A DNA stretch of 64,000 bases from Bacteroidia bacterium. Its GTDB lineage: Bacteria > Bacteroidota > Bacteroidia > Chitinophagales > UBA2359. Where the stretch lies: assembly GCA_030427245.1 (NCBI GenBank), contig JAUHXA010000005.1:124001-188000 (forward strand). The letters run 5' to 3'. Positions 33,409 through 40,429 of the stretch are shown here, one piece after another. Both the position numbers and the translations under genes were made by a program. The notes under the pieces are model-generated. The model had not been told where the DNA came from, did no database searches, and was given only the letters and a program-made list of their open reading frames with translations. Each line of letters begins with the position of its first letter. Within the stretch, counting starts at the first letter, position 1.

Positions 33409-34818
33409 ATGAAATTATTTGCAGTAAAATCCATTTTGTGTTTATTGCTGTCCCTCACTTTCTCTTTCAGCGTCACTTTTGCGGATGTCGAAAAAATACG
33501 TTGGCTTACCGATATTGAAGAAGCGAAACAAAAAGCCGAAGAGCACCAAATACCTATTTTGCTGGTCTTTTCAGGTTCCGATTGGTGCAAACCTTGCATG
33601 AAATTGAAGCAAGAAATACTGACAAGCGTTGAATTTGAAAAATACGCCTTCAAAAATTTGGTCTTGGTAGAATTGGATTTTCCTGCTCAAAAGAAGAACC
33701 GACTGAGCGATGAACAGACCAAGCACAATGAAGCTTTGGCGGAAAAATACAATACCAAAGGAGCATTTCCTTTGATGGTGGTGGTGAATCATTCTGAAAA
33801 AAAACTGGGTGAAATAGGTTACAAAAAAGACTATACTGTTGCGGATTACATCAATTATTTTTCAAGTTTTTCCAAACACAGTTTTAACCCGAAAACCCAA
33901 ACAAAGGTATTGAAGTTGATGGGTTCACGCTTTGAAGTGTCTGCTATTCACAACGATGTAGGATTGGCTTGGGAGGCGATAAATGCGGGAATCCAAGAAA
34001 TTACCCGCATCGAAAAACTCATTTCTTCTTGGGATGAAGCCTCCCAAACGAGTGAAATCAATCGAAATGCTGGCATTGAAGCAGTCAAGGTCGACAAGGA
34101 ATTGTACGATTTGATTCACCGTGCTTTGAAGGTATCGAAACTGACGGATGGAGCTTTTGACATCAGTTTTGCTTCAATGGAAAAGGTGTGGAAATTTGAT
34201 GGTTCGATGACGGAGTTGCCAAGCGAGGAAGCGATTGTGGCATCGGTCGCAAAGGTGAATTACCAAAACATTCTTTTGGATGCGGAGGCGCAAACGGTTT
34301 TTTTGAAGGAAAAAGGGATGCGTATTGGCTTTGGAGCAATTGGAAAAGGCTATGCGGCAAATCGTGCAAAGGCAATTATGCAAGAAATGGGCATTGACAA
34401 TGGATTGGTGAGCGCAGGCGGTGATTTGATTGGTTGGGGCGAACAAGAGGATGGTACTGAGTGGAAAATTGGCATTGCCGACCCAGAGGAAAAGGATAAG
34501 ATTTTTTCTTGGTTGAGCATTGTCAATCAAAGTGTTGTGACTTCTGGCAATTATGAAAAATTTGCTATGATTGACGGCAAACGTTATGCCCATATCATTG
34601 ACCCTCGCACTGGAATGCCTGTTATTGGTTTAAAAAGTGTGACGGTGATTTGTCCCGATGCGGAATTGGCGGATGCTTTGGCGACTTCGATTTTTGTGCT
34701 GGGCGAAAAGGCAGGTTTGGATTTGGTGAATCAATTGAAGGGCATTGAAGCTTTACTGGTGACGGACGAAAACGAAATCAAGACATCAGAGAATTTGGAC
34801 TTGAATTATTATAAATAG
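33409..34818 (+). CDS. Exported thioredoxin domain fused to ApbE-type FAD:protein FMN transferase
   Basis: A 469-residue fusion protein. Residues 1-25 are a signal peptide. Residues about 26-150 are a thioredoxin-like domain (FSGSDWCKPCMKLKQEI, active-site Cys60-x-x-Cys63; GAFPLMVVV). Residues about 165-460 are ApbE: SRFEVSAIHND, LISSWDEASQTSEINRNAG, GAFDISFASMEKVW, GFGAIGKGYAANRA, SAGGDLIGWG, and HIIDPRTGMPV carrying the Mg/FAD-site Asp-x-x-Thr-Gly. ApbE attaches FMN from FAD to Thr/Ser of target proteins outside the cytoplasm. It is therefore a periplasmic enzyme in which a disulfide reductase and a flavin transferase are one chain. DUF4266 and DUF3570 genes follow, probably co-regulated. 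Confidence 0.93.
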   Translation: MKLFAVKSILCLLLSLTFSFSVTFADVEKIRWLTDIEEAKQKAEEHQIPILLVFSGSDWCKPCMKLKQEILTSVEFEKYAFKNLVLVELDFPAQKKNRLSDEQTKHNEALAEKYNTKGAFPLMVVVNHSEKKLGEIGYKKDYTVADYINYFSSFSKHSFNPKTQTKVLKLMGSRFEVSAIHNDVGLAWEAINAGIQEITRIEKLISSWDEASQTSEINRNAGIEAVKVDKELYDLIHRALKVSKLTDGAFDISFASMEKVWKFDGSMTELPSEEAIVASVAKVNYQNILLDAEAQTVFLKEKGMRIGFGAIGKGYAANRAKAIMQEMGIDNGLVSAGGDLIGWGEQEDGTEWKIGIADPEEKDKIFSWLSIVNQSVVTSGNYEKFAMIDGKRYAHIIDPRTGMPVIGLKSVTVICPDAELADALATSIFVLGEKAGLDLVNQLKGIEALLVTDENEIKTSENLDLNYYK

Positions 34819-34820
34819 TT

Positions 34821-34922
34821 GTGTTTGAGTTGATAACTGTCTTTGGGTGTTTGTAGAGACGTTTTACTAAAACGTCTCTACAAACACAAAATGAACCCGA
34901 ACACAATTATCAACATAAACAC
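34821..34922 (+). repeat. Long inverted repeat with a 41-base perfect palindrome (R3 family hairpin)
   Basis: Centred on 34867. Perfect 20-base arms GTGTTTGTAGAGACGTTTTA (34847-34866) and its complement (34868-34887) around one base. Outer arms are imperfect: GTTGATAACTGT...TTGGGT against ACCCGAACACAATTATCAAC. It starts within a few bases of the Trx-ApbE stop codon and ends 20 bases before the DUF4266 start. No T tract follows, so it is not a classical terminator; it may stabilise or separate the transcripts. Confidence 0.7.
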
Positions 34923-34941
34923 CTAAATACAACCAAGAAGT

Positions 34942-35160
34942 ATGAAACTATTCAAAATTTGTTGTTTAAGCACGATTGCTTTTTTCTTCATGACCTCTTG
35001 CGTTTCCGTCAAAGAGTACCAAAAAATGTACCTCAATGATGAGGACATGAAATTGAGCAAACGCAAAATCGAAATGTACGAAACCAATTTTCAGACCTAT
35101 CGAGAAGGTGCTTCTGGTGCCAATGGCGGGAAAGTTGGTGGCGGATGTGGGTGTAATTGA
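34942..35160 (+). CDS. DUF4266 small lipoprotein with C-terminal Gly-Cys motif
   Basis: A 72-residue lipoprotein: signal peptide with lipobox (FFMTSC, Cys at residue 20), then a short charged helical segment (VKEYQKMYLNDEDMKLSKRKIEMYETNFQTY), and a tail ending GGKVGGGCGCN. The terminal Cys-Gly-Cys cluster, after four glycines, is the hallmark of DUF4266. Length matches the family. It lies between the Trx-ApbE gene (123 bases upstream, with a hairpin) and the DUF3570 gene. Known biology of this family: little beyond genomic association with ApbE and DUF3570, as far as I recall. The Cys pair is a possible metal or thiol ligand (inference). Confidence 0.88.
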   Translation: MKLFKICCLSTIAFFFMTSCVSVKEYQKMYLNDEDMKLSKRKIEMYETNFQTYREGASGANGGKVGGGCGCN

Positions 35161-35173
35161 TTTGGGGACTGGC

Positions 35174-35311
35174 TTCATACTACTGTACAAAATGATTTTT
35201 GAACCACAAAAGTCTCAAAAGGGCACAAAAGAGATGGTTGAGTTTCAGTTCTTTACTTTTGTTTTCTTTGTGCCTTTTGTGGTTGAATTAAAAATGTACA
35301 AGTAGTATGAA
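35174..35311 (+). repeat. R1 short inverted-repeat element, copy 2
   Basis: A 138-bp element in the 323-base gap between DUF4266 and DUF3570. Terminal inverted repeats TTCATACTACTGTACA and TGTACAAGTAGTATGAA are nearly perfect. Sub-terminal arms are GAACCACAAAAG and CTTTTGTGGTT. It aligns with the reverse complement of 7167-7291 over its length. On the plus strand it carries TACTTTTG (about 35254-35261), a possible -7 box for the DUF3570 gene. Confidence 0.85.
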
Positions 35312-35483
35312 TTGGTTACAAAATAAGATTGTTTTACCCTTCATTCCCATTATCTTTTCCTTCATTCCGGAGTAACCTTGCGGAGAACTGGACCATCACA
35401 TAATAAGCTCATACACAAGTGTATCCCAAAATCTCAATCACCTTCTTTCTTAATTCCAAACACATAAACACAATCCAAAATAA

Positions 35484-36734
35484 ATGCACAATAAAACACA
35501 AGCTCTCCAACCTTTCTATGCTTTTTTGGCATTGTTTCTAAGCACTTTTACGCTCTTTGCCCAAAGCACACCCGACCCAACAATAGACCAAACCTCCACC
35601 GAAATAGACGCTCCGACCAAAGAATTGGAGGAGGCAGAAATGAATATTTTGTTCAGCTATTACGATCAAGACGGCAATCATTCACCCGTCACAGGAGGCA
35701 CAGGAACGGAGGCATTGCAGGACTATACTTCAACCATTATCATTAATTTGCCGCTGAATGTGAAAAACAAAATAGACATCACGGCGGGTTTTGATTTCTA
35801 TTCCTCTGCTTCAACCGACAATATTGACACCCATGTTTCGTCTGCATCGAGCAGCGATTCGAGGGTTTACTTCAATGTAGGTTATACCCGATTGGTACCA
35901 GAAAAGAACAGAAGTTTTGGGATAATGATTGGTGGGTCAAACGAATACGATGTGACTTCTATACAAGGTGGACTGAATTTTAGTCAAGCCTCGAAAGACA
36001 ACAACCGAGAAATCAGCCTTGCGGCACAAGCCTTTATTGACAATTGGACATTCTATTATCCCTCCGAACTGCGGGGACAAGGGAAATTACTCCCTACCAA
36101 TGTTCGCCAATCTTACAACTTGTCGGCTACCTATTCGCAAGTTGTTAACAAACGGATGCAAGTGGCTTTCAATCCCGAAGTAGTGTATCAGTCAGGGCTA
36201 TTGTCAACGCCTTTTCACCGAGTCTTTTTTGCAGAACAAACCCAAGCCAAAGTCGAACAATTGCCGAGTTCTCGCCTCAAAATTCCATTGGGTGTGCGAA
36301 TGAATTATTACCTGTCTGACAAAATTTTGCTGCGCTCTTATTACCGCTTTTATACCGATGATTGGGGCATCACAGGACACACCGCAAGCATAGAAATCCC
36401 CTTCAAAATCAACCGTTTCTTTTCCATCTATCCACACTACCGCTACTATACCCAAACGGCTGCCGACTACTTCCGACCCTTCAAAGAACACAGCCTTTCC
36501 GAAACTTTTTATACTTCGGATTACGACCTTTCGGCATTTAGCAGTCAGCAATATGGAGTTGGTCTTCACTATTCTCCTGTCAATGGAATTGGACGCATGA
36601 AGATGCTCAAATTGGGTAAAAAACCTGCCAACGTATTGTTGTTCAAAAGCATAGATTTGCGGGGTGCGCTGTACGATAGAAGTGATGGATTGAAGGCTTG
36701 GTTGATTAGCTTGGATATGGGTTTTACTTTTTAG
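35484..36734 (+). CDS. DUF3570 outer membrane beta-barrel protein
   Basis: A 416-residue predicted outer membrane protein with a signal peptide (residues 1-27, ending LFAQ). After a Thr/Glu-rich linker comes the family's N-terminal motif near residues 64-82 (SPVTGGTGTEALQDY), followed by amphipathic strands with aromatic girdles (KNKIDITAGFDFYSS; SRVYFNVGYTRLVP; MQVAFNPEVVYQSG; KILLRSYYRFYTDDWG; FSIYPHYRYYTQT) and an aromatic C-terminal residue (LDMGFTF), typical of barrels inserted by BAM. It belongs with the DUF4266 and ApbE genes upstream. The MITE-like R1 lies between. It overlaps by 11 bases the convergent zinc-finger gene. What it transports or holds is unknown. Confidence 0.87.
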   Translation: MHNKTQALQPFYAFLALFLSTFTLFAQSTPDPTIDQTSTEIDAPTKELEEAEMNILFSYYDQDGNHSPVTGGTGTEALQDYTSTIIINLPLNVKNKIDITAGFDFYSSASTDNIDTHVSSASSSDSRVYFNVGYTRLVPEKNRSFGIMIGGSNEYDVTSIQGGLNFSQASKDNNREISLAAQAFIDNWTFYYPSELRGQGKLLPTNVRQSYNLSATYSQVVNKRMQVAFNPEVVYQSGLLSTPFHRVFFAEQTQAKVEQLPSSRLKIPLGVRMNYYLSDKILLRSYYRFYTDDWGITGHTASIEIPFKINRFFSIYPHYRYYTQTAADYFRPFKEHSLSETFYTSDYDLSAFSSQQYGVGLHYSPVNGIGRMKMLKLGKKPANVLLFKSIDLRGALYDRSDGLKAWLISLDMGFTF

Positions 36735-37398
36735 CAACAGTGAAAACTCCATCTCGCTCGGTATCAATAGAACCTCCAGTATATCCACAAGTACCCATTC
36801 GTGGAGAATTGACCACAGGAAGTTGTGCGTATTCTGCATCTTCACAAGTTTCTTCGTGCTTTTCCATACAGTCCTCGCAGAAAAAAGCCTCTTCATATCC
36901 TAAGTGAACAGAACATATATCACTAGCAGGTTCTTTGCCACAACTTTGACAATAGATTTCCAAAGGTTCATTGCGTGAGAGTAAGACAATGGCTTGTTTT
37001 TCCTTCAAAAAATGCTCGCCAATTACCTTGATGGTCAGCTCGGTAGTAGAGCCAAAATCGTATTCATATTTGGTTTTGAAGCCTTTTGAAAAATATTCTT
37101 TTACTTTACGGCTTTTGCCAATTTCACTGCCCCAGTTTCCAAATTGGCTCATGTGACCACAACATTCCAGCCAGATTTGACGCAAAAAACCGTCTAATTT
37201 ACTAAAATTTGCATCGCCTGAAATCAACAATTGAAGAAACATAATATCGGCTTCTACCCGAATGTGAAAATATTGTTTGCTTCCCGTTCCTTCGACTGCC
37301 ATTTTCTTCAAATGTGTCTCCAAATGCCGACTGATACCTGCTTTGCTGGAGACTTTATTGCAGTAATAACACTTGCCTTCTGATTTTAATTTTGCCAT
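36724..37398 (-). CDS. pRiA4b ORF-3-like domain protein with Cys-rich ends
   Basis: A 224-residue protein. Residues 4-32 hold a small zinc-finger-like segment (CYYCNKVSSKAGISRHLETH). Residues 43-130 match the pRiA4b ORF-3-like pattern (HIRVEADIMFLQLLISGDANFSKLDGFLRQIWLECCGHMSQF ... GFKTKYEYDFGSTTELTIKVIGEH). Residues 148-205 hold a second Cys-rich region (CQSCGKEPASDICSVH; AFFCEDCMEKHEETCED) that could bind one or two Zn. This combination is common in Bacteroidota. Function is unknown; a nucleic-acid or protein-binding role is inference. It is convergent with the DUF3570 gene and overlaps its stop by 11 bases. Confidence 0.7.
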   Translation of the reverse strand: MAKLKSEGKCYYCNKVSSKAGISRHLETHLKKMAVEGTGSKQYFHIRVEADIMFLQLLISGDANFSKLDGFLRQIWLECCGHMSQFGNWGSEIGKSRKVKEYFSKGFKTKYEYDFGSTTELTIKVIGEHFLKEKQAIVLLSRNEPLEIYCQSCGKEPASDICSVHLGYEEAFFCEDCMEKHEETCEDAEYAQLPVVNSPRMGTCGYTGGSIDTERDGVFTVAKK

Positions 37399-37427
37399 GA
37401 TTTGTTGTTTTTAGATTGATTACAAAG

Positions 37428-38894
37428 TTATAAATCTGACAACAATGTTCTCAACCATTGTTGCCCATAAAAAACACTGGCAGCGTTCACTTGTTTTTTC
37501 CAACGCTTCAAATCTCGTTTCGTTTTTTTGTGAATAATTTCCATATCTTCAATGAAAGCTTGATAGGTATCTATGTTTGCCATTAATAACTTTATCAGTT
37601 TACGCAAGAAATTGATAAACATGCGATAAGATGCCACTTTGTTGGCGGCAATCTTGTCTTTTTGGTCGAAAATGTACTTGGTAAAACTGTTCAAAAAATT
37701 CTCTAAGACCTCCAATTCCTTCAATTCAAAATAACTTTTTGCCAACAGCAATTTCTCCCCCAATTTGTAATACACATCCGAACTATTACTCTCCAAAAGC
37801 AAATCCAAGACCTGTTCGTATTCTTTTTTGGCAAAATGTAAATTGGCGAGATTCAACAAATAGGCATCTTGACGAAAAGCAACGGGAACAATTGTAGCTT
37901 GATGTTCTTCAATAAAATCGGCTGCCCAATCGAACTTCTGCAATGCCAAAGCGACTGTCACCACATTTTTGAAAACGCTATGGTGCAAAGGTGTTTGCTT
38001 GCCCAATATTCCCCGCTTCAACTGTTGACTATACAACTCAAAAAGCTCTTCGTAATATTCGTCAATGGGAAAAATGCGCTTCACCGAATTTTCTAAGTAG
38101 GTGTAAAATGCCCTAATTTCGTAGGGATTGAACTGCTCACCATATTTCTCCAATAATGATTTAAAACGCTCATAATGATTGTATTTCTCAGGGTGCAGTT
38201 TCAATAACAATGCCTGCCGATACAAAGCAATCGCTGGAAGGTGCTGCCATTCGCTTGCTTCCAAAAAAGCAAAAATTTCCTCTTTCAAAGCATAATCGTA
38301 CTCAATTTTTACGATTTGTTGGCGGTTCAACATCTGGCTCCAATGCTGCAATTTCTGCAAGAGGTAATAGATATCCAAAGCATCAGTCATTGCTTGCAGA
38401 TTGATGTCGCCCGTTCTATCATCCCTTTGGCTTTGGAAATTCGCCAACGTTTTTTCCATCAAAAATTGACGCTCATAATATGCCACATCTTTTTCGGGTG
38501 TTTTATCTTGTTGCTTCTGAAGTCGTTGATAAGTGCTTTCAAAATGTTTGGGTAGAGAAAGATGTTGGTAAATTTGGAGTAGCTGCAATTGGGTTTTGTC
38601 CTTGTCTTGACTGAGGTATTCATGTACTAAGAATTTTTCTACGAGCTTGAACAACTCAGAATTGAGGCGGTTGAGTTTGGGTTTGTTCATTTTTTGATGC
38701 GGAAAAACGGCTGCAAAGGCTGTTTCTGTCGAGCAGTGTTTTTCGTCAAAAGTAGGGTAGTGGGTTTTGAGATAGTAAAAAAGCGACAGTATTTGTTGGT
38801 TTTCATTGAAGTAGGGAGATTGTAGAAACTGCTCTAACTTTTTGATTTCATGTGCGTTGAATTTTTGTAGTAGTGTTATTAATTTTTCGTGCAT
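37428..38894 (-). CDS. Large all-helical protein, TPR-like, unknown function
   Basis: I place the start at the ATG at 38894 (MHEKLITLLQKFNAHEIKKLEQFLQSPYFN), which gives 488 residues; an upstream in-frame ATG adds 56 codons of leader with low-quality composition and would run into the next gene's start. The sequence is almost all helix with repeating hydrophobic patterns (LFYYLKTHYPTF; ALYRQALLLKLHPEKYNHYERFKSLLEKYGEQF; ANLHFAKKEYEQVLDLLLES), so solenoid-like repeats are likely. There are no enzyme motifs and no membrane segments. It is widespread in this bacterial group by my memory, with no described role. It is divergent from the T9SS gene at 39061. Confidence 0.65.
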   Translation of the reverse strand: MHEKLITLLQKFNAHEIKKLEQFLQSPYFNENQQILSLFYYLKTHYPTFDEKHCSTETAFAAVFPHQKMNKPKLNRLNSELFKLVEKFLVHEYLSQDKDKTQLQLLQIYQHLSLPKHFESTYQRLQKQQDKTPEKDVAYYERQFLMEKTLANFQSQRDDRTGDINLQAMTDALDIYYLLQKLQHWSQMLNRQQIVKIEYDYALKEEIFAFLEASEWQHLPAIALYRQALLLKLHPEKYNHYERFKSLLEKYGEQFNPYEIRAFYTYLENSVKRIFPIDEYYEELFELYSQQLKRGILGKQTPLHHSVFKNVVTVALALQKFDWAADFIEEHQATIVPVAFRQDAYLLNLANLHFAKKEYEQVLDLLLESNSSDVYYKLGEKLLLAKSYFELKELEVLENFLNSFTKYIFDQKDKIAANKVASYRMFINFLRKLIKLLMANIDTYQAFIEDMEIIHKKTKRDLKRWKKQVNAASVFYGQQWLRTLLSDL

Positions 38895-39060
38895 GGAGGC
38901 TGGTTTTTTTACCTTCAAAACCAATCTTGGCAATAGAATGTTTTGATTGAACACGGAGACACAAAGGCAAGGAGGGTTTTCTGCACTTGGTTTGGAATAG
39001 AACGGAGAGGTGCGGAGATGGAGAGATTTTTTTGAAAACAGGTAAACCAAAAATAAAATC

Positions 39061-40146
39061 ATGAAAAACTACCTCCATATCAACATTGCATTATTACTCA
39101 CAATGTTTACATACAATTCCAATTTTGCAGTTGCCCAAACCGAACCTACTTGCGAAGCTGCAAATATTCAACTGCTGTTTTACAACCACAATGATGGAAA
39201 TACAACGATTGGTTTGGGCGTGAGTTTTGAGGAAAATACGGTGAATTACCAAATAGTGCATGAATATGTGATTGGTGAAGAAACGATTGTGGAAATCTTA
39301 CCTGCTGATGATTTGGAAATCGTATTGAATCTCGACCCACTCGTTTTGTACCATCAATTCACCGTTGAAAGTTTTTGCAGCAATGAATTGCAACAAATTG
39401 GGGCATCTTTGGTACTGGATTTCTCTGACTCAGACATTGACTTAGCTTGTCCCATTCCTACCAATTTTGTCGTAGAATCTCTCACCAACGACAACATCAT
39501 CTTGACATGGCAGCCCATTGAAGAGGCTGAATCTTATACCATAACCTATCAACCTGAATTAGGCAATCCCATCGAATTTACCACTCCTGAAACCTTTTTC
39601 AAAATTCCCTTGCAAGCCGTTTGCACCCATACTTTCCAACTCTCCACCAATTGCAGCGACAAAAAACAGTCTTTGTTGAGCAAAAGTGCCATTAGTCAGA
39701 TTACAGTCGTGACGGTAGATGATGTGAAAAAAGACATTCAAACTTGCTGTGAAACATTTTGGACGGACGTACAAAATGCCCACCGATTGTTGTGTACGGC
39801 GCATGGTGATTTTGGCTCAAACAAAGTTGATTTTATAAATGTGCATATCAGCATTATTCCCATAGATAGCTGTTTTACAGATGCAATTGAAGTGAATCTG
39901 ACTGCAATGGAAGTGAATATCTATCCCAACCCATTTGCAGAATATTTGGTCATTGAAGGAAAAAATAGGCCTTTTGAAGAAAGCGTTTTGCATATTTTCA
40001 ATGCCAAAGGTGAACTCCTTTTACAGCAAAATCTATCTACTCCCATCCTTCAATTAGAAACGTATCAATTGCCACAAGGCATTTATTTCTACCAATTGAA
40101 GCAAAAACAGCAAAAAATAAGCGTAGGAAAATTGGTCAAATATTGA
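39061..40146 (+). CDS. T9SS-secreted protein with FN3-like domain
   Basis: A 361-residue exported protein: signal peptide (ending NFAVAQ, residue about 26), an N-terminal beta domain (about 30-140), a FN3 domain (CPIPTNFVVESLTNDNIILTWQPIEEAESYTITYQPE, about 141-225), and the C-terminal T9SS type A sorting domain (VNIYPNPFAEYLVIEG ... LLLQQNLSTPILQLETYQLPQGIYFYQLKQKQQKISVGKLVKY). The YPNP motif and the closing 'GIYFYQL...GKLVK' are standard. There is no enzyme motif; it probably works as a surface or matrix protein. It is upstream of a lipoprotein gene in the same orientation, 283 bases away, so not clearly in its operon. Confidence 0.85.
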   Translation: MKNYLHINIALLLTMFTYNSNFAVAQTEPTCEAANIQLLFYNHNDGNTTIGLGVSFEENTVNYQIVHEYVIGEETIVEILPADDLEIVLNLDPLVLYHQFTVESFCSNELQQIGASLVLDFSDSDIDLACPIPTNFVVESLTNDNIILTWQPIEEAESYTITYQPELGNPIEFTTPETFFKIPLQAVCTHTFQLSTNCSDKKQSLLSKSAISQITVVTVDDVKKDIQTCCETFWTDVQNAHRLLCTAHGDFGSNKVDFINVHISIIPIDSCFTDAIEVNLTAMEVNIYPNPFAEYLVIEGKNRPFEESVLHIFNAKGELLLQQNLSTPILQLETYQLPQGIYFYQLKQKQQKISVGKLVKY

Positions 40147-40429
40147 AGCTTGTCCGATTATCGCTTTTTTAGGTAATCAAAAACGCCTCTTTTTGATGTC
40201 TTTATTACAGTAAAATCTTGATTTTCAATAAAAACACCTTCCTTTCAAGCTTCCGATTCTGTCACCTAAAAGTAATAGGCTTTGGGCGGCAATGACGATA
40301 TATTTGTCATTGTTAGCGAAACATTAAGTTTTGGAGGATAGAACAGAGGGGAGGAAAGCGGGATTCTCGCTTCTCACTTCCGACTTCTCGCCTCCAAACA
40401 AATTATTAAACCTCAAAACCTTTTGACAG

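Noticed and set aside
38938-39030. CACGGAGACACAAAGGCAAGG / ACGGAGAGGTGCGGAGATGG spacer strings
   Set aside because: Looks like the low-complexity spacer text common in this phylum; only one region here, so no repeat claim can be supported within the window.
38895-39062. N-terminal extension of the 37428 helical protein to an upstream ATG
   Set aside because: The 56 extra codons have spacer-like composition (including the CACGGAGACACAAAGGC spacer string) and would overlap the start of the divergent T9SS gene.
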